From contig NC_091490.1 in NCBI RefSeq assembly GCF_947461875.1, positions 22,898,984 through 22,962,983 on the forward strand: DNA of 64,000 bases. The letters run 5' to 3'. Both the position numbers and the translations under genes were made by a program. This DNA is from Haliaeetus albicilla (taxonomy: Eukaryota > Chordata > Aves > Accipitriformes > Accipitridae). The notes under the pieces were generated by a model that saw only the letters and a program-made list of their open reading frames with translations, had not been told where the DNA came from and made no database searches. Shown piece after piece: positions 32,301 through 46,740 of this stretch; within the stretch, counting starts at the first letter, position 1, and the number at the start of each line of letters is the position of its first letter.

Positions 32301-34530
32301 TATTCACAGGACAACTGCACTGGGGATCTGTGCTTTCCCACAGATGGACCATCTCATGGCTCTCGTTCTTGGCAGAGAGTATTTTCGAAATGGTAAACCT
32401 CTGGCTCCTACTCTCGCAAGGAACGTGGCAGCAGAGAAAGATGTTGAAGGGCTTCATGTACCCCGTGCAGCCTATTCACAGGCACAACAGCCCTGGGGAT
32501 CTGTGCTTTCCCACAGACGGACCATCTCATGGCACTCCTTCTCGGCAGAGCATCTTTCTGCAAAGGCAAATATCCGGCTCCTTCTCCTAGAAGGAATGTG
32601 CCAGAGCTGAAAGATGTTGCAGAACTTCACCTCTTCTCGGCAGCCTCATCACTGGCACAACAGCCCTGGGGATCTGTGCTGACCCACAGGCAGAACATCT
32701 CATGGTCATCTCGTACTCGGCAGGGCCTCTTTCCAAAAATGCAGTCATCCGGCTCCTTCTCCCGCAAAGAACGTGCCAGCTGTGAAAGATGTTGCTGGTC
32801 TTCACCTCTACTTGGCACCCTATTCACCGGCACAACAGCCCTGGGGATCTGCACTTTCCCACAAACGGACCATCTCATGGCACTTGTTCAAGACGGAGCC
32901 TATTTTCAAAATAGTAAACAACCGGCTCCTACTCTCGCAAAGAACGTGGCAGCAGTGAAAGATGTTGCAGGGCATCATGTACCCCGTGCAGCCTATTCAC
33001 AGGCACAACAGCCCTGGGGATCTGTGCTTTCCCACAGACGGACCATCTCATGGCACTCCTTCTCGGCAGAGCATCTTTCTGCAAAGGCAAATGTCCGGCT
33101 CTTTCTCCTAGAAGGAATGTGCCAGAGCTGAAAGATGTTGCAGAACTTCACCTCCTCTCGGCAGCCTCATCACTGGCACAACAGCCCTGGGGATCTGTGC
33201 TGACCCACAGGCAGAACATCTCATGGTCATCTCGTATTCGGCAGGGCCTCTTTCCAAAAATGCAGTCATCCGGCTCCTTCTCCCGCAAAGAATGTGCCAG
33301 CTCTGAAGGATGTTGCTGGTCTTCACCTCTACTTGGCACCCTATTCACCGGCACAACAGCCCTGGGGATCTGCACTTTCCCACAAACGGACCATCTCATG
33401 GCACTTGTTCAAGACGAAGCCTATTTTCAAAATAGTAAACGTCCGGCTCCTACTCTCGCAAAGAACGTGGCAGCAGTGAAAGATGTTGCAGGGCTTCATG
33501 TATCCCGTGCAGCCTATTCACAGGCACAACAGCACTGGGGATCTGTGCTTTCCCACAGACGGAACATCCCATCGACATCTCATCCTCGGCAGGGCCTCTT
33601 TCCAAAAATGCAGTCATCCGGCTCTTTCTCCCGCAAAGAACGTGCCAGCTGTGAAAGATGTTGCTGGTCTTCACCTCTACTTGGCACCCTATTCACAGGA
33701 CAAGAGCCCTGGGGATCTGCACTTTTCCACAAACCGACCATCTCATGGCACTTGTTCAAGACGAAGCCTATTTTCAAAATAGTAAACAACCGGCTCCTAC
33801 TCTCGCAAAGAACGTGGCAGCAGTGAAAGATGTTGCAGGGCTTCATGTACCCCGTGCAGCCTATTCACAGGCACAACAGCACTGGGGATCTGTGCTTTCC
33901 CACAGACGGAACATCCCATCGACATCTCATCCTCGGCAGAGCCTCTTTCCAAAAATGCACTCCTCCGGCTCCTTCTCCCGCAAAGAATGTGCCACCTCTG
34001 AAAGATGCTGCTGGTCATCACCTTCCCCCTGCACCCTATTCACAGGACAACTGCACTGGGGATCTGTGCTTTCCCACAGACGGACCATCTCATGGCTCTC
34101 GTTCTTGGCAGAGACTATCTTCGAAATGGTAAACCTCTGGCTCCTACTCTCGCAAGGAACGTGGCAGCAGAGAAAGATGTTGAAGGGCTTCATGTACCCC
34201 GTGCAGCCTATTCACAGGCACAACAGCCCTGGGGATCTGTGCTTTCCCACAGACGGACCATCTCATGGCACTCCTTCTCGGCAGAGCATCTTTCTGAAAA
34301 GGCAAATGTCCGGCTCTTTCTCCTACAAGGAATGTGCCAGAGCTGAAAGATGTTGCACAACTTCACCTCTTCTCGGCAGCCTCATCACTGGCAAAACAGC
34401 CCTGGGGATCTGTGCTGACCCACAGGCAGAACATCTCATGGTCATCTCGTACTCGGCAGGGCCTCTTTCCAAAAATGCAGTCATCCGGCTCCTTCTCCCG
34501 CAAAGAATGTGCCAGCTCTGAAAGATGATG

Positions 34531-36788
34531 CTGGTCTTCACCTCTACTTGGCACCCTATTCACCGGCACAACAGCCCTGGGGATCTGCACTTTCCCACAA
34601 ACGGACCATCTCATGGCACTTGTTCAAGACGAAGCCTATTTTCAAAATAGTAAACGTCCGGCTCCTACTCTCGCAAAGAACGTGGCAGCAGTGAAAGATG
34701 TTGCAGGGCTTCATGTATCCCGTGCAGCCTATTCACAGGCACAACAGCACTGGGGATCTGTGCTTTCCCACAGACGGAACATCCCATCGACATCTCATCC
34801 TCGGCAGAGCCTCTTTCCAAAAATGCACTCCTCCGGCTCCTTCTCCCGCAAAGAATGTGCCACCTCTGAAAGATGCTGCTGGTCATCACCGTCCCCCTGC
34901 ACCCTATTCACAGGACAACTGCACTGGGGATCTGTGCTTTCCCACAGACGGACCATCTCATGGCTCTCGTTCTTGGCAGAGAGTATTTTCGAAATGGTAA
35001 ACCTCTGGCTCCTACTCTCGCAAGGAACGTGGCAGCAGAGAAAGATGTTGAAGGGCATCATGTACCCCGTGCAGCCTATTCACAGGCACAACAGCCCTGG
35101 GGATCTGTGCTTTCCCACAGACGGACCATCTCATGGCACTCCTTCTCGGCAGAGCATCTTTCTGTAAAGGCAAATGTCCGGCTCTTTCTCCTAGAAGGAA
35201 TGTGACAGAGCTGAAAGATGTGGCTGGTCTTCACGTCCTCTCGGCAGCCTCATCACTGGCACAACAGCCCTGGGGATCTGTGCTGACCCACAGGCAGACC
35301 ATCTCATGGTCATCTCGTACTCGGCAGGGCCTCTTTCCAAAAATGCAGTCATCCGGCTCCTTCTCCCGCAAAGAACGTGCCAGCTGTGAAAGATGTTGCT
35401 GGTCTTCACCTCTACTTGGCACCCTATTCACCGGCACAACAGCCCTGTGGATCTGCACTTTCCCACAGACGGACCATCTCATGGCACTTGTTCAAGACGA
35501 AGCCTATTTTCAAAATAGTAAACAACCGGCTCCTACTCTCGCAAAGAACGTGGCAGCAGTGAAAGATGTTGCAGGGCTTCATGTATCCCGTGCAGCCTAT
35601 TCACAGGCACAACAGCACTGGGGATCTGTGCTTTCCCACAGACGGAACATCCCATCGACATCTCATCCTTGGCAGAGCCTCTTTCCAAAAATGCACTCCT
35701 CCGGCTCATTCTCCCGCAAAGAATGTGCCACCTCTGAAAGATGCTGCTGGTCATCACCTTCCCCCTGCACCCTATTCACAGGACAACTGCACTGGGGATC
35801 TGTGCTTTCCCACAGACGGACCATCTCATGGCTCTCGTTCTTGGCAGAGACTATTTTCGAAATGGTAAACCTCTGGCTCCTACTCTCGCAAGGAACGTGG
35901 CAGCAGAGAAAGATGTTGCAGGGCTTCATGTACCCCGTGCAGCCTATTCACAGGCACAACAGCACTGGGGATCTGTGCTTTCCCACAGATGGAACATCTC
36001 ATGGCACTCCTTCTCGGCAGAGCATCTTTCTGCAAAGGCAAATGTCCGGCTCTTTCTCCTAGAAGGAATGTGCCAGAGCTGAAAGATGTTGCAGAACTTC
36101 ACCTCCTCTCGGCAGCCTCATCACTGGCACAACAGCCCTGGGGATCTGTGCTTTCCCACAGGCAGAACATCTCATGGTCATCTCGTACTCGGCAGGGCCT
36201 CTTTCCAAAAATGCAGTCATCCGGCTCCTTCTCCCGCAAAGAACGTGCCAGCTGTGAAAGATGTTGCTGGTCTTCACCTCTACTTGGCACCCTATTCACC
36301 GGCACAACAGCCCTGGGGATCTGCACTTTCCCACAGACGGACCATCTCATGGCACTTGTTCAAGACGGAGCCTATTGTCGAAATGGTAAACAACCGGCTC
36401 CTACTCTCGCAAAGAACGTGGCAGCAGTGAAAGATGTTGCAGGGCATCATGTACCCCGTGCAGCCTATTCACAGGCACAACAGCACTGGGGATCTGTGCT
36501 TTCCCACAGATGGAACATCTCATGGCACTCCTTCTCGGCAGAGCATCTTTCTGCAAAGGCAAATGTCCGGCTCTTTCTCCTAGAAGGAATGTGACAGAGC
36601 TGAAAGATGTTGCAGAACTTCACCTCCTCTCGGCAGCCTCATCACTGGCACAACAGCCCTGGGGATCTGTGCTTTCCCACAGGCAGACCATCTCATGGTC
36701 ATCTCGTACTCGGCAGGGCCTCTTTCCAAAAATGCAGTCATCCGGCTCCTTCTCCCGCAAAGAACGTGCCAGCTGTGAAAGATGTGTG
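34531..36788 (+). repeat. 2258-bp internal duplication, copy 1
   Basis: Thirteen monomers repeated at 36789-39046. The unit is not a whole number of 868-bp HORs, so the exchange joined different monomer classes or phases of the HOR. Confidence 0.85.
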
Positions 36789-39046
36789 CTGGTCTTCACC
36801 TCTACTTGGCACCCTATTCACCGGCACAACAGCCCTGGGGATCTGCACTTTCCCACAAACGGACCATCTCATGGCACTTGTTCAAGACGAAGCCTATTTT
36901 CAAAATAGTAAACGTCCGGCTCCTACTCTCGCAAAGAACGTGGCAGCAGTGAAAGATGTTGCAGGGCTTCATGTATCCCGTGCAGCCTATTCACAGGCAC
37001 AACAGCACTGGGGATCTGTGCTTTCCCACAGACGGAACATCCCATCGACATCTCATCCTCGGCAGAGCCTCTTTCCAAAAATGCACTCCTCCGGCTCCTT
37101 CTCCCGCAAAGAATGTGCCACCTCTGAAAGATGCTGCTGGTCATCACCGTCCCCCTGCACCCTATTCACAGGACAACTGCACTGGGGATCTGTGCTTTCC
37201 CACAGACGGACCATCTCATGGCTCTCGTTCTTGGCAGAGAGTATTTTCGAAATGGTAAACCTCTGGCTCCTACTCTCGCAAGGAACGTGGCAGCAGAGAA
37301 AGATGTTGAAGGGCATCATGTACCCCGTGCAGCCTATTCACAGGCACAACAGCCCTGGGGATCTGTGCTTTCCCACAGACGGACCATCTCATGGCACTCC
37401 TTCTCGGCAGAGCATCTTTCTGTAAAGGCAAATGTCCGGCTCTTTCTCCTAGAAGGAATGTGACAGAGCTGAAAGATGTGGCTGGTCTTCACGTCCTCTC
37501 GGCAGCCTCATCACTGGCACAACAGCCCTGGGGATCTGTGCTGACCCACAGGCAGACCATCTCATGGTCATCTCGTACTCGGCAGGGCCTCTTTCCAAAA
37601 ATGCAGTCATCCGGCTCCTTCTCCCGCAAAGAACGTGCCAGCTGTGAAAGATGATGCTGGTCTTCACCTCTACTTGGCACCCTATTCACCGGCACAACAG
37701 CCCTGTGGATCTGCACTTTCCCACAGACGGACCATCTCATGGCACTTGTTCAAGACGAAGCCTATTTTCAAAATAGTAAACAACCGGCTCCTACTCTCGC
37801 AAAGAACGTGGCAGCAGTGAAAGATGTTGCAGGGCTTCATGTATCCCGTGCAGCCTATTCACAGGCACAACAGCACTGGGGATCTGTGCTTTCCCACAGA
37901 CGGAACATCCCATCGACATCTCATCCTTGGCAGAGCCTCTTTCCAAAAATGCGCTCCTCCGGCTCATTCTCCCGCAAAGAATGTGCCACCTCTGAAAGAT
38001 GCTGCTGGTCATCACCTTCCCCCTGCACCCTATTCACAGGACAACTGCACTGGGGATCTGTGCTTTCCCACAGACGGACCATCTCATGGCTCTCGTTCTT
38101 GGCAGAGACTATTTTCGAAATGGTAAACCTCTGGCTCCTACTCTCGCAAGGAACGTGGCAGCAGAGAAAGATGTTGCAGGGCTTCATGTACCCCGTGCAG
38201 CCTATTCACAGGCACAACAGCACTGGGGATCTGTGCTTTCCCACAGATGGAACATCTCATGGCACTCCTTCTCGGCAGAGCATCTTTCTGCAAAGGCAAA
38301 TGTCCGGCTCTTTCTCCTAGAAGGAATGTGCCAGAGCTGAAAGATGTTGCAGAACTTCACCTCCTCTCGGCAGCCTCATCACTGGCACAACAGCCCTGGG
38401 GATCTGTGCTTTCCCACAGGCAGAACATCTCATGGTCATCTCGTACTCGGCAGGGCCTCTTTCCAAAAATGCAGTCATCCGGCTCCTTCTCCCGCAAAGA
38501 ACGTGCCAGCTGTGAAAGATGTTGCTGGTCTTCACCTCTACTTGGCACCCTATTCACCGGCACAACAGCCCTGGGGATCTGCACTTTCCCACAGACGGAC
38601 CATCTCATGGCACTTGTTCAAGACGGAGCCTATTGTCGAAATGGTAAACAACCGGCTCCTACTCTCGCAAAGAACGTGGCAGCAGTGAAAGATGTTGCAG
38701 GGCATCATGTACCCCGTGCAGCCTATTCACAGGCACAACAGCACTGGGGATCTGTGCTTTCCCACAGATGGAACATCTCATGGCACTCCTTCTCGGCAGA
38801 GCATCTTTCTGCAAAGGCAAATGTCCGGCTCTTTCTCCTAGAAGGAATGTGACAGAGCTGAAAGATGTTGCAGAACTTCACCTCCTCTCGGCAGCCTCAT
38901 CACTGGCACAACAGCCCTGGGGATCTGTGCTTTCCCACAGGCAGACCATCTCATGGTCATCTCGTACTCGGCAGGGCCTCTTTCCAAAAATGCAGTCATC
39001 CGGCTCCTTCTCCCGCAAAGAACGTGCCAGCTGTGAAAGATGTGTG
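36789..39046 (+). repeat. 2258-bp internal duplication, copy 2
   Basis: Second copy of 34531-36788. A 2-bp insertion that makes GATGTGTGCTGGTC marks the junction near 36781 and recurs near 39039 and 46501. Confidence 0.85.
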
Positions 39047-39568
39047 CTGGTCTTCACCTCTACTTGGCACCCTATTCACCGGCACAACAGCCCTGGGGAT
39101 CTGCACTTTCCCACAAACGGACCATCTCATGGCACTTGTTCAAGACGAAGCCTATTTTCAAAATAGTAAACGTCCGGCTCCTACTCTCGCAAAGAACGTG
39201 GCAGCAGTGAAAGATGTTGCAGGGCTTCATGTATCCCGTGCAGCCTATTCACAGGCACAACAGGACTGGGGATCTGTGCTTTCCCACAGACGGAACATCC
39301 CATCGACATCTCATCCTCGGCAGAGCCTCTTTCCAAAAATGCACTCCTCCGGCTCCTTCTCCCGCAAAGAATGTGCCACCTTTGAAAGATGCTGCTGGTC
39401 ATCACCTTCCCCCTGCACCCTATTCACAGGGCAACAGCCCTGGGGATCTGTGCTTTCCCACAGACGGACCATCTCATGGCTCTCGTTCTTGGCAGAGACT
39501 ATTTTCGAAATGGTAAACCTCTGGCTCCTACTCTCGCAAGGAACGTGGCAGCAGAGAAAGATGTTGCA

Positions 39569-42500
39569 GGGCTTCATGTACCCCGTGCAGCCTATTCACA
39601 GGCACAACAGCCCTGGGGATCTGTGCTTTCCCACAGACGGACCATCTCATGGCACTCCTTCTCGGCAGAGCATCTTTCTGCAAAGACAAATGTCCGGCTC
39701 TTTCTCCTAGAAGGAATGTGCCAGAGCTGAAAGATGTTGCAGAACTTCACCTCTTCTCGGCAGCCTCATCACTGGCACAACAGCCCTGGGGATCTGTGCT
39801 TACCCACAGGCAGAATATCTCATGGTCATCTCGTACTCGGCAGGGCCTCTTTCCAAAAATGCAGTCATCCGGCTCCTTCTCCCGCAAAGAATGTGCCAGC
39901 TCTGAAAGATGTTGCTGGTCTTCACCTCTACTTGGCACCCTATTCACCGGCACAACAGCCCTGGGGATCTGTGCTTTCCCACAGACGGACCATCTCATGG
40001 CACTTGTTCAAGACGGAGCCTATTTTCAAAATAGTAAACGTCCGGCTCCTACTCTCGCAAAGAACGTGGCAGCAGTGAAAGATGTTGCAGGGCTTCATGT
40101 ATCCCGTGCAGCCTATTCACAGGCACAACAGCACTGGGGATCTGTGCTTTCCCACAGACGGAACATCCCATCGACATCTCATCCTCGGCAGAGCCTCTTT
40201 CCAAAAATGCACTCCTCCGGCTCCTTCTCCCGCAAAGAATGTGCCACCTCTGAAAGATGCTGCTGGTCATCACCTTCCCCCTGCACCCTATTCACAGGAC
40301 AACTGCACTGGGGATCTGTGCTTTCCCACAGACAGACCATCTCATGGCACTCGTTCTTGGCAGAGCTTATTTTCGAAATGGTAAACCTCTGGCTCCTACT
40401 CTTGCAAGGAACGTGGCAGCAGTGAAAGATGTTGCAGGGCTTGTACCACGTGCAGCCTATTCACAGGCACAACAGCCCTGGGGATCTGTGCTTTCCCACA
40501 GACGGACCATCTCATGGCACTCCTTCTCGGCAGAGCATCTTTCTGCAAAGGCAAATGTCCGGCTCTTTCTCCTAGAAGGAATGTGCCAGAGCTGAAAGAT
40601 GTTGCAGAACTTCACCTCCTCTCGGCAGCCTCATCACTGGCACAACAGCCCTGGGGATCTATGCTTACCCACAGGCAGAACATCTCATGGTCATCTCGTA
40701 CTCGGCAGGGCCTCTTTCCAAAAATGCAGTCATGCGGCTCCTTCTCCCGCAAAGAACGCGCCAGCTGTGAAAGACGTTGCTGGTCTTCACCTGTACTTCG
40801 CACCATATTCACCGGCACAACAGCCCTGGGGATCTGCACTTTCCCACAAATGGACCATCTCATGGCACTTGTTCAAGACGAAGCCTATTTTCAAGATAGT
40901 AAACGTCCGGCTCCTATTCTCGCAAAGAACGTGGCAGCAGTGAAAGATGTTGCAGGGCTTCATGTATCCCGTGCAGCCTATTCACAGGCACAACAGCACT
41001 GGGGATCTGTGCTTTCCCACAGACGGAACATCCCATCGACATCTCATCCTCGGCAGAGCCTCTTTCCAAAAATGCACTCCTCCGGCTCCTTCTCCCGCAA
41101 AGAATGTGCCACCTCTGAAAGATGCTGCTGGTCATCACCTTCCCCCTGCACCCTATTCACAGGACAACTGCACTGGGGATCTGTGCTTTCCCACAGACGG
41201 ACCATCTCATGCTCTCGTTCTTGGCAGAGAGTATTTTCGAAATGCTAAACCTCTGGCTCCTACTCTCGCAAGGAACGTGGCAGCAGAGAAAGATGTTGAA
41301 GGGCTTCATGTACCCCGTGCAGCCTATTCACAGGCACAACAGCCCTGGGGATCTGTGCTTTCCCACAGACGGACCATCTCATGGCACTCCTTCTCGGCAG
41401 AGCATCTTTCTGAAAAGGCAAATGTCCGGCTCCTTCTCCGAGAAGGAATGTGACAGAGCTGAAAGATGTTGCAGAACTTCACCTCCTCTCGGCAGCCTCA
41501 TCACTGGCACAACAGCCCTGGGGATCTGTGCTTACCCACAGGAAGAACATCTCATGGTCATCTCGTATTCGGCAGGGCCTCTTTCCAAAAATGCAGTCAT
41601 CCGGCTCCTTCTCCCGTAAAGAACGTGCCACCTCTGAAAGATGATGCTGGTCTTCACCTCTACTTGGCACCCTATTCACCGGCACAACAGCCCTGGGGAT
41701 CTGCACTTTCCCACAAACGGACCATCTCATGGCACTTGTTCAAGATGAAGCCTATTTTCAAAATAGTAAACGTCCGGCTCCTACTCTCGCAAAGAACGTG
41801 GCAGCAGTGAAAGATGTTGCAGGGCTTCATGTATCCCGTGCAGCCTATTCACAGGCACAACAGGACTGGGGATCTGTGCTTTCCCACAGACGGAACATCC
41901 CATTGACATCTCATCCTCGGCAGAGCCTCTTTCCAAAAATGCAGTCATCCGGCTCCTTCTCCCGCAAAGAATGTGCCACCTCTGAAAGATGTTGCTGGTC
42001 ATCACCTTCCCCCTGCACCCTATTCACAGGACAACTGCACTGGGGATCTGTGCTTTCCCACAGATGGACCATCTCATGGCTCTCGTTCTTGGCAGAGAGT
42101 ATTTTCGAAATGGTAAACCTCTGGCTCCTACTCTCGCAAGGAACGTGGCAGCAGAGAAAGATGTTGAAGGGCTTCATGTACCCCGTGCAGCCTATTCACA
42201 GGCACAACAGCCCTGGGGATCTGTGCTTTCCCACAGACGGACCATCTCATGGCACTCCTTCTCGGCAGAGCATCTTTCTGCAAAGGCAAATATCCGGCTC
42301 CTTCTCCTAGAAGGAATGTGCCAGAGCTGAAAGATGTTGCAGAACTTCACCTCTTCTCGGCAGCCTCATCACTGGCACAACAGCCCTGGGGATCTGTGCT
42401 GACCCACAGGCAGAACATCTCATGGTCATCTCGTACTCGGCAGGGCCTCTTTCCAAAAATGCAGTCATCCGGCTCCTTCTCCCGCAAAGAACGTGCCAGC

Positions 42501-45500
42501 TGTGAAAGATGTTGCTGGTCTTCACCTCTACTTGGCACCCTATTCACCGGCACAACAGCCCTGGGGATCTGCACTTTCCCACAAACGGACCATCTCATGG
42601 CACTTGTTCAAGACGGAGCCTATTTTCAAAATAGTAAACAACCGGCTCCTACTCTCGCAAAGAACGTGGCAGCAGTGAAAGATGTTGCAGGGCATCATGT
42701 ACCCCGTGCAGCCTATTCACAGGCACAACAGCCCTGGGGATCTGTGCTTTCCCACAGACGGACCATCTCATGGCACTCCTTCTCGGCAGAGCATCTTTCT
42801 GCAAAGGCAAATGTCCGGCTCTTTCTCCTAGAAGGAATGTGCCAGAGCTGAAAGATGTTGCAGAACTTCACCTCCTCTCGGCAGCCTCATCACTGGCACA
42901 ACAGCCCTGGGGATCTGTGCTGACCCACAGGCAGAACATCTCATGGTCATCTCGTATTCGGCAGGGCCTCTTTCCAATAATGCAGTCATCCGGCTCCTTC
43001 TCCCGCAAAGAATGTGCCACCTCTGAAAGATGATGCTGGTCTTCACCTCTACTTGGCACCCTATTCACCGGCACAACAGCCCTGGGGATCTGCACTTTCC
43101 CACAAACGGACCATCTCATGGCACTTGTTCAAGACGAAGCCTATTTTCAAAATAGTAAACGTCCGGCTCCTACTCTCGCAAAGAACGTGGCAGCAGTGAA
43201 AGATGTTGCAGGGCTTCATGTATCCCGTGCAGCCTATTCACAGGCACAACAGCACTGGGGATCTGTGCTTTCCCACAGACGGAACATCCCATCGACATCT
43301 CATCCTCGGCAGGGCCTCTTTCCAAAAATGCAGTCATCCGGCTCTTTCTCCCGCAAAGAACGTGCCAGCTGTGAAAGATGTTGCTGGTCTTCACCTCTAC
43401 TTGGCACCCTATTCACAGGACAAGAGCCCTGGGGATCTGCACTTTTCCACAAACCGACCATCTCATGGCACTTGTTCAAGACGAAGCCTATTTTCAAAAT
43501 AGTAAACAACCGGCTCCTACTCTCGCAAAGAACGTGGCAGCAGTGAAAGATGTTGCAGGGCTTCATGTACCCCGTGCAGCCTATTCACAGGCACAACAGC
43601 ACTGGGGATCTGTGCTTTCCCACAGACGGAACATCCCATCGACATCTCATCCTTGGCAGAGCCTCTTTCCAAAAATGCACTCCTCCGGCTCATTCTCCCG
43701 CAAAGAATGTGCCACCTCTGAAAGATGCTGCTGGTCATCACCTTCCCCCTGCACCCTATTCACAGGACAACTGCACTGGGGATCTGTGCTTTCCCACAGA
43801 CGGACCATCTCATGGCTCTCGTTCTTGGCAGAGACTATTTTCGAAATGGTAAACCTCTGGCTCCTACTCTCGCAAGGAACGTGGCAGCAGAGAAAGATGT
43901 TGAAGGGCTTCATGTACCCCGTGCAGCCTATTCACAGGCACAACAGCCCTGGGGATCTGTGCTTTCCCACAGACGGACCATCTCATGGCACTCCTTCTCG
44001 GCAGAGCATCTTTCTGAAAAGGCAAATGTCCGGCTCTTTCTCCTACAAGGAATGTGCCAGAGCTGAAAGATGTTGCACAACTTCACCTCTTCTCGGCAGC
44101 CTCATCACTGGCAAAACAGCCCTGGGGATCTGTGCTGACCCACAGGCAGAACATCTCATGGTCATCTCGTACTCGGCAGGGCCTCTTTCCAAAAATGCAG
44201 TCATCCGGCTCCTTCTCCCGCAAAGAATGTGCCAGCTCTGAAAGATGATGCTGGTCTTCACCTCTACTTGGCACCCTATTCACCGGCACAACAGCCCTGG
44301 GGATCTGCACTTTCCCACAAACGGACCATCTCATGGCACTTGTTCAAGACGAAGCCTATTTTCAAAATAGTAAACGTCCGGCTCCTACTCTCGCAAAGAA
44401 CGTGGCAGCAGTGAAAGATGTTGCAGGGCTTCATGTATCCCGTGCAGCCTATTCACAGGCACAACAGCACTGGGGATCTGTGCTTTCCCACAGACGGAAC
44501 ATCCCATCGACATCTCATCCTCGGCAGAGCCTCTTTCCAAAAATGCACTCCTCCGGCTCCTTCTCCCGCAAAGAATGTGCCACCTCTGAAAGATGCTGCT
44601 GGTCATCACCGTCCCCCTGCACCCTATTCACAGGACAACTGCACTGGGGATCTGTGCTTTCCCACAGACGGACCATCTCATGGCTCTCGTTCTTGGCAGA
44701 GAGTATTTTCGAAATGGTAAACCTCTGGCTCCTACTCTCGCAAGGAACGTGGCAGCAGAGAAAGATGTTGAAGGGCATCATGTACCCCGTGCAGCCTATT
44801 CACAGGCACAACAGCCCTGGGGATCTGTGCTTTCCCACAGACGGACCATCTCATGGCACTCCTTCTCGGCAGAGCATCTTTCTGTAAAGGCAAATGTCCG
44901 GCTCTTTCTCCTAGAAGGAATGTGACAGAGCTGAAAGATGTGGCTGGTCTTCACGTCCTCTCGGCAGCCTCATCACTGGCACAACAGCCCTGGGGATCTG
45001 TGCTGACCCACAGGCAGACCATCTCATGGTCATCTCGTACTCGGCAGGGCCTCTTTCCAAAAATGCAGTCATCCGGCTCCTTCTCCCGCAAAGAACGTGC
45101 CAGCTGTGAAAGATGTTGCTGGTCTTCACCTCTACTTGGCACCCTATTCACCGGCACAACAGCCCTGTGGATCTGCACTTTCCCACAGACGGACCATCTC
45201 ATGGCACTTGTTCAAGACGAAGCCTATTTTCAAAATAGTAAACAACCGGCTCCTACTCTCGCAAAGAACGTGGCAGCAGTGAAAGATGTTGCAGGGCTTC
45301 ATGTATCCCGTGCAGCCTATTCACAGGCACAACAGCACTGGGGATCTGTGCTTTCCCACAGACGGAACATCCCATCGACATCTCATCCTTGGCAGAGCCT
45401 CTTTCCAAAAATGCACTCCTCCGGCTCATTCTCCCGCAAAGAATGTGCCACCTCTGAAAGATGCTGCTGGTCATCACCTTCCCCCTGCACCCTATTCACA

Positions 45501-46740
45501 GGACAACTGCACTGGGGATCTGTGCTTTCCCACAGACGGACCATCTCATGGCTCTCGTTCTTGGCAGAGACTATTTTCGAAATGGTAAACCTCTGGCTCC
45601 TACTCTCGCAAGGAACGTGGCAGCAGAGAAAGATGTTGCAGGGCTTCATGTACCCCGTGCAGCCTATTCACAGGCACAACAGCACTGGGGATCTGTGCTT
45701 TCCCACAGATGGAACATCTCATGGCACTCCTTCTCGGCAGAGCATCTTTCTGCAAAGGCAAATGTCCGGCTCTTTCTCCTAGAAGGAATGTGCCAGAGCT
45801 GAAAGATGTTGCAGAACTTCACCTCCTCTCGGCAGCCTCATCACTGGCACAACAGCCCTGGGGATCTGTGCTTTCCCACAGGCAGAACATCTCATGGTCA
45901 TCTCGTACTCGGCAGGGCCTCTTTCCAAAAATGCAGTCATCCGGCTCCTTCTCCCGCAAAGAACGTGCCAGCTGTGAAAGATGTTGCTGGTCTTCACCTC
46001 TACTTGGCACCCTATTCACCGGCACAACAGCCCTGGGGATCTGCACTTTCCCACAGACGGACCATCTCATGGCACTTGTTCAAGACGGAGCCTATTGTCG
46101 AAATGGTAAACAACCGGCTCCTACTCTCGCAAAGAACGTGGCAGCAGTGAAAGATGTTGCAGGGCATCATGTACCCCGTGCAGCCTATTCACAGGCACAA
46201 CAGCACTGGGGATCTGTGCTTTCCCACAGATGGAACATCTCATGGCACTCCTTCTCGGCAGAGCATCTTTCTGCAAAGGCAAATGTCCGGCTCTTTCTCC
46301 TAGAAGGAATGTGACAGAGCTGAAAGATGTTGCAGAACTTCACCTCCTCTCGGCAGCCTCATCACTGGCACAACAGCCCTGGGGATCTGTGCTTTCCCAC
46401 AGGCAGACCATCTCATGGTCATCTCGTACTCGGCAGGGCCTCTTTCCAAAAATGCAGTCATCCGGCTCCTTCTCCCGCAAAGAACGTGCCAGCTGTGAAA
46501 GATGTGTGCTGGTCTTCACCTCTACTTGGCACCCTATTCACCGGCACAACAGCCCTGGGGATCTGCACTTTCCCACAAACGGACCATCTCATGGCACTTG
46601 TTCAAGACGAAGCCTATTTTCAAAATAGTAAACGTCCGGCTCCTACTCTCGCAAAGAACGTGGCAGCAGTGAAAGATGTTGCAGGGCTTCATGTATCCCG
46701 TGCAGCCTATTCACAGGCACAACAGGACTGGGGATCTGTG
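39569..46740 (+). repeat. 9.72-kb tandem duplication, copy 2 (shorter)
   Basis: Matches copy 1 at offset 9719-9720 until about 46740, with only one copy of the 2258-bp segment. Differences from copy 1 cluster in short patches that look like other array variants: near 41941 (GCAGTCATCC against GCACTCCTCC), 42976-43031 and 43652-43692. Confidence 0.85.

Larger units (their letters stand above)
29850..39568 (+). repeat. 9.72-kb tandem duplication, copy 1
   Basis: Recurs at offset 9719-9720 bp (56 monomers) as 39569 to about 46740. The offset changes by one because copy 1 lacks an A near 30518 (CGCAAAGATG against CGCAAAGAATG). Shared private marks include loss of three bases near 30720/40440 (GGGCTTGTACCACG), CATGCTCTCG near 31490/41210 and AAGACGTTGC near 31050/40770. 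It contains an extra 2258-bp internal copy absent from copy 2. The left boundary is set by the last consistent difference, near 29848. Confidence 0.85.
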
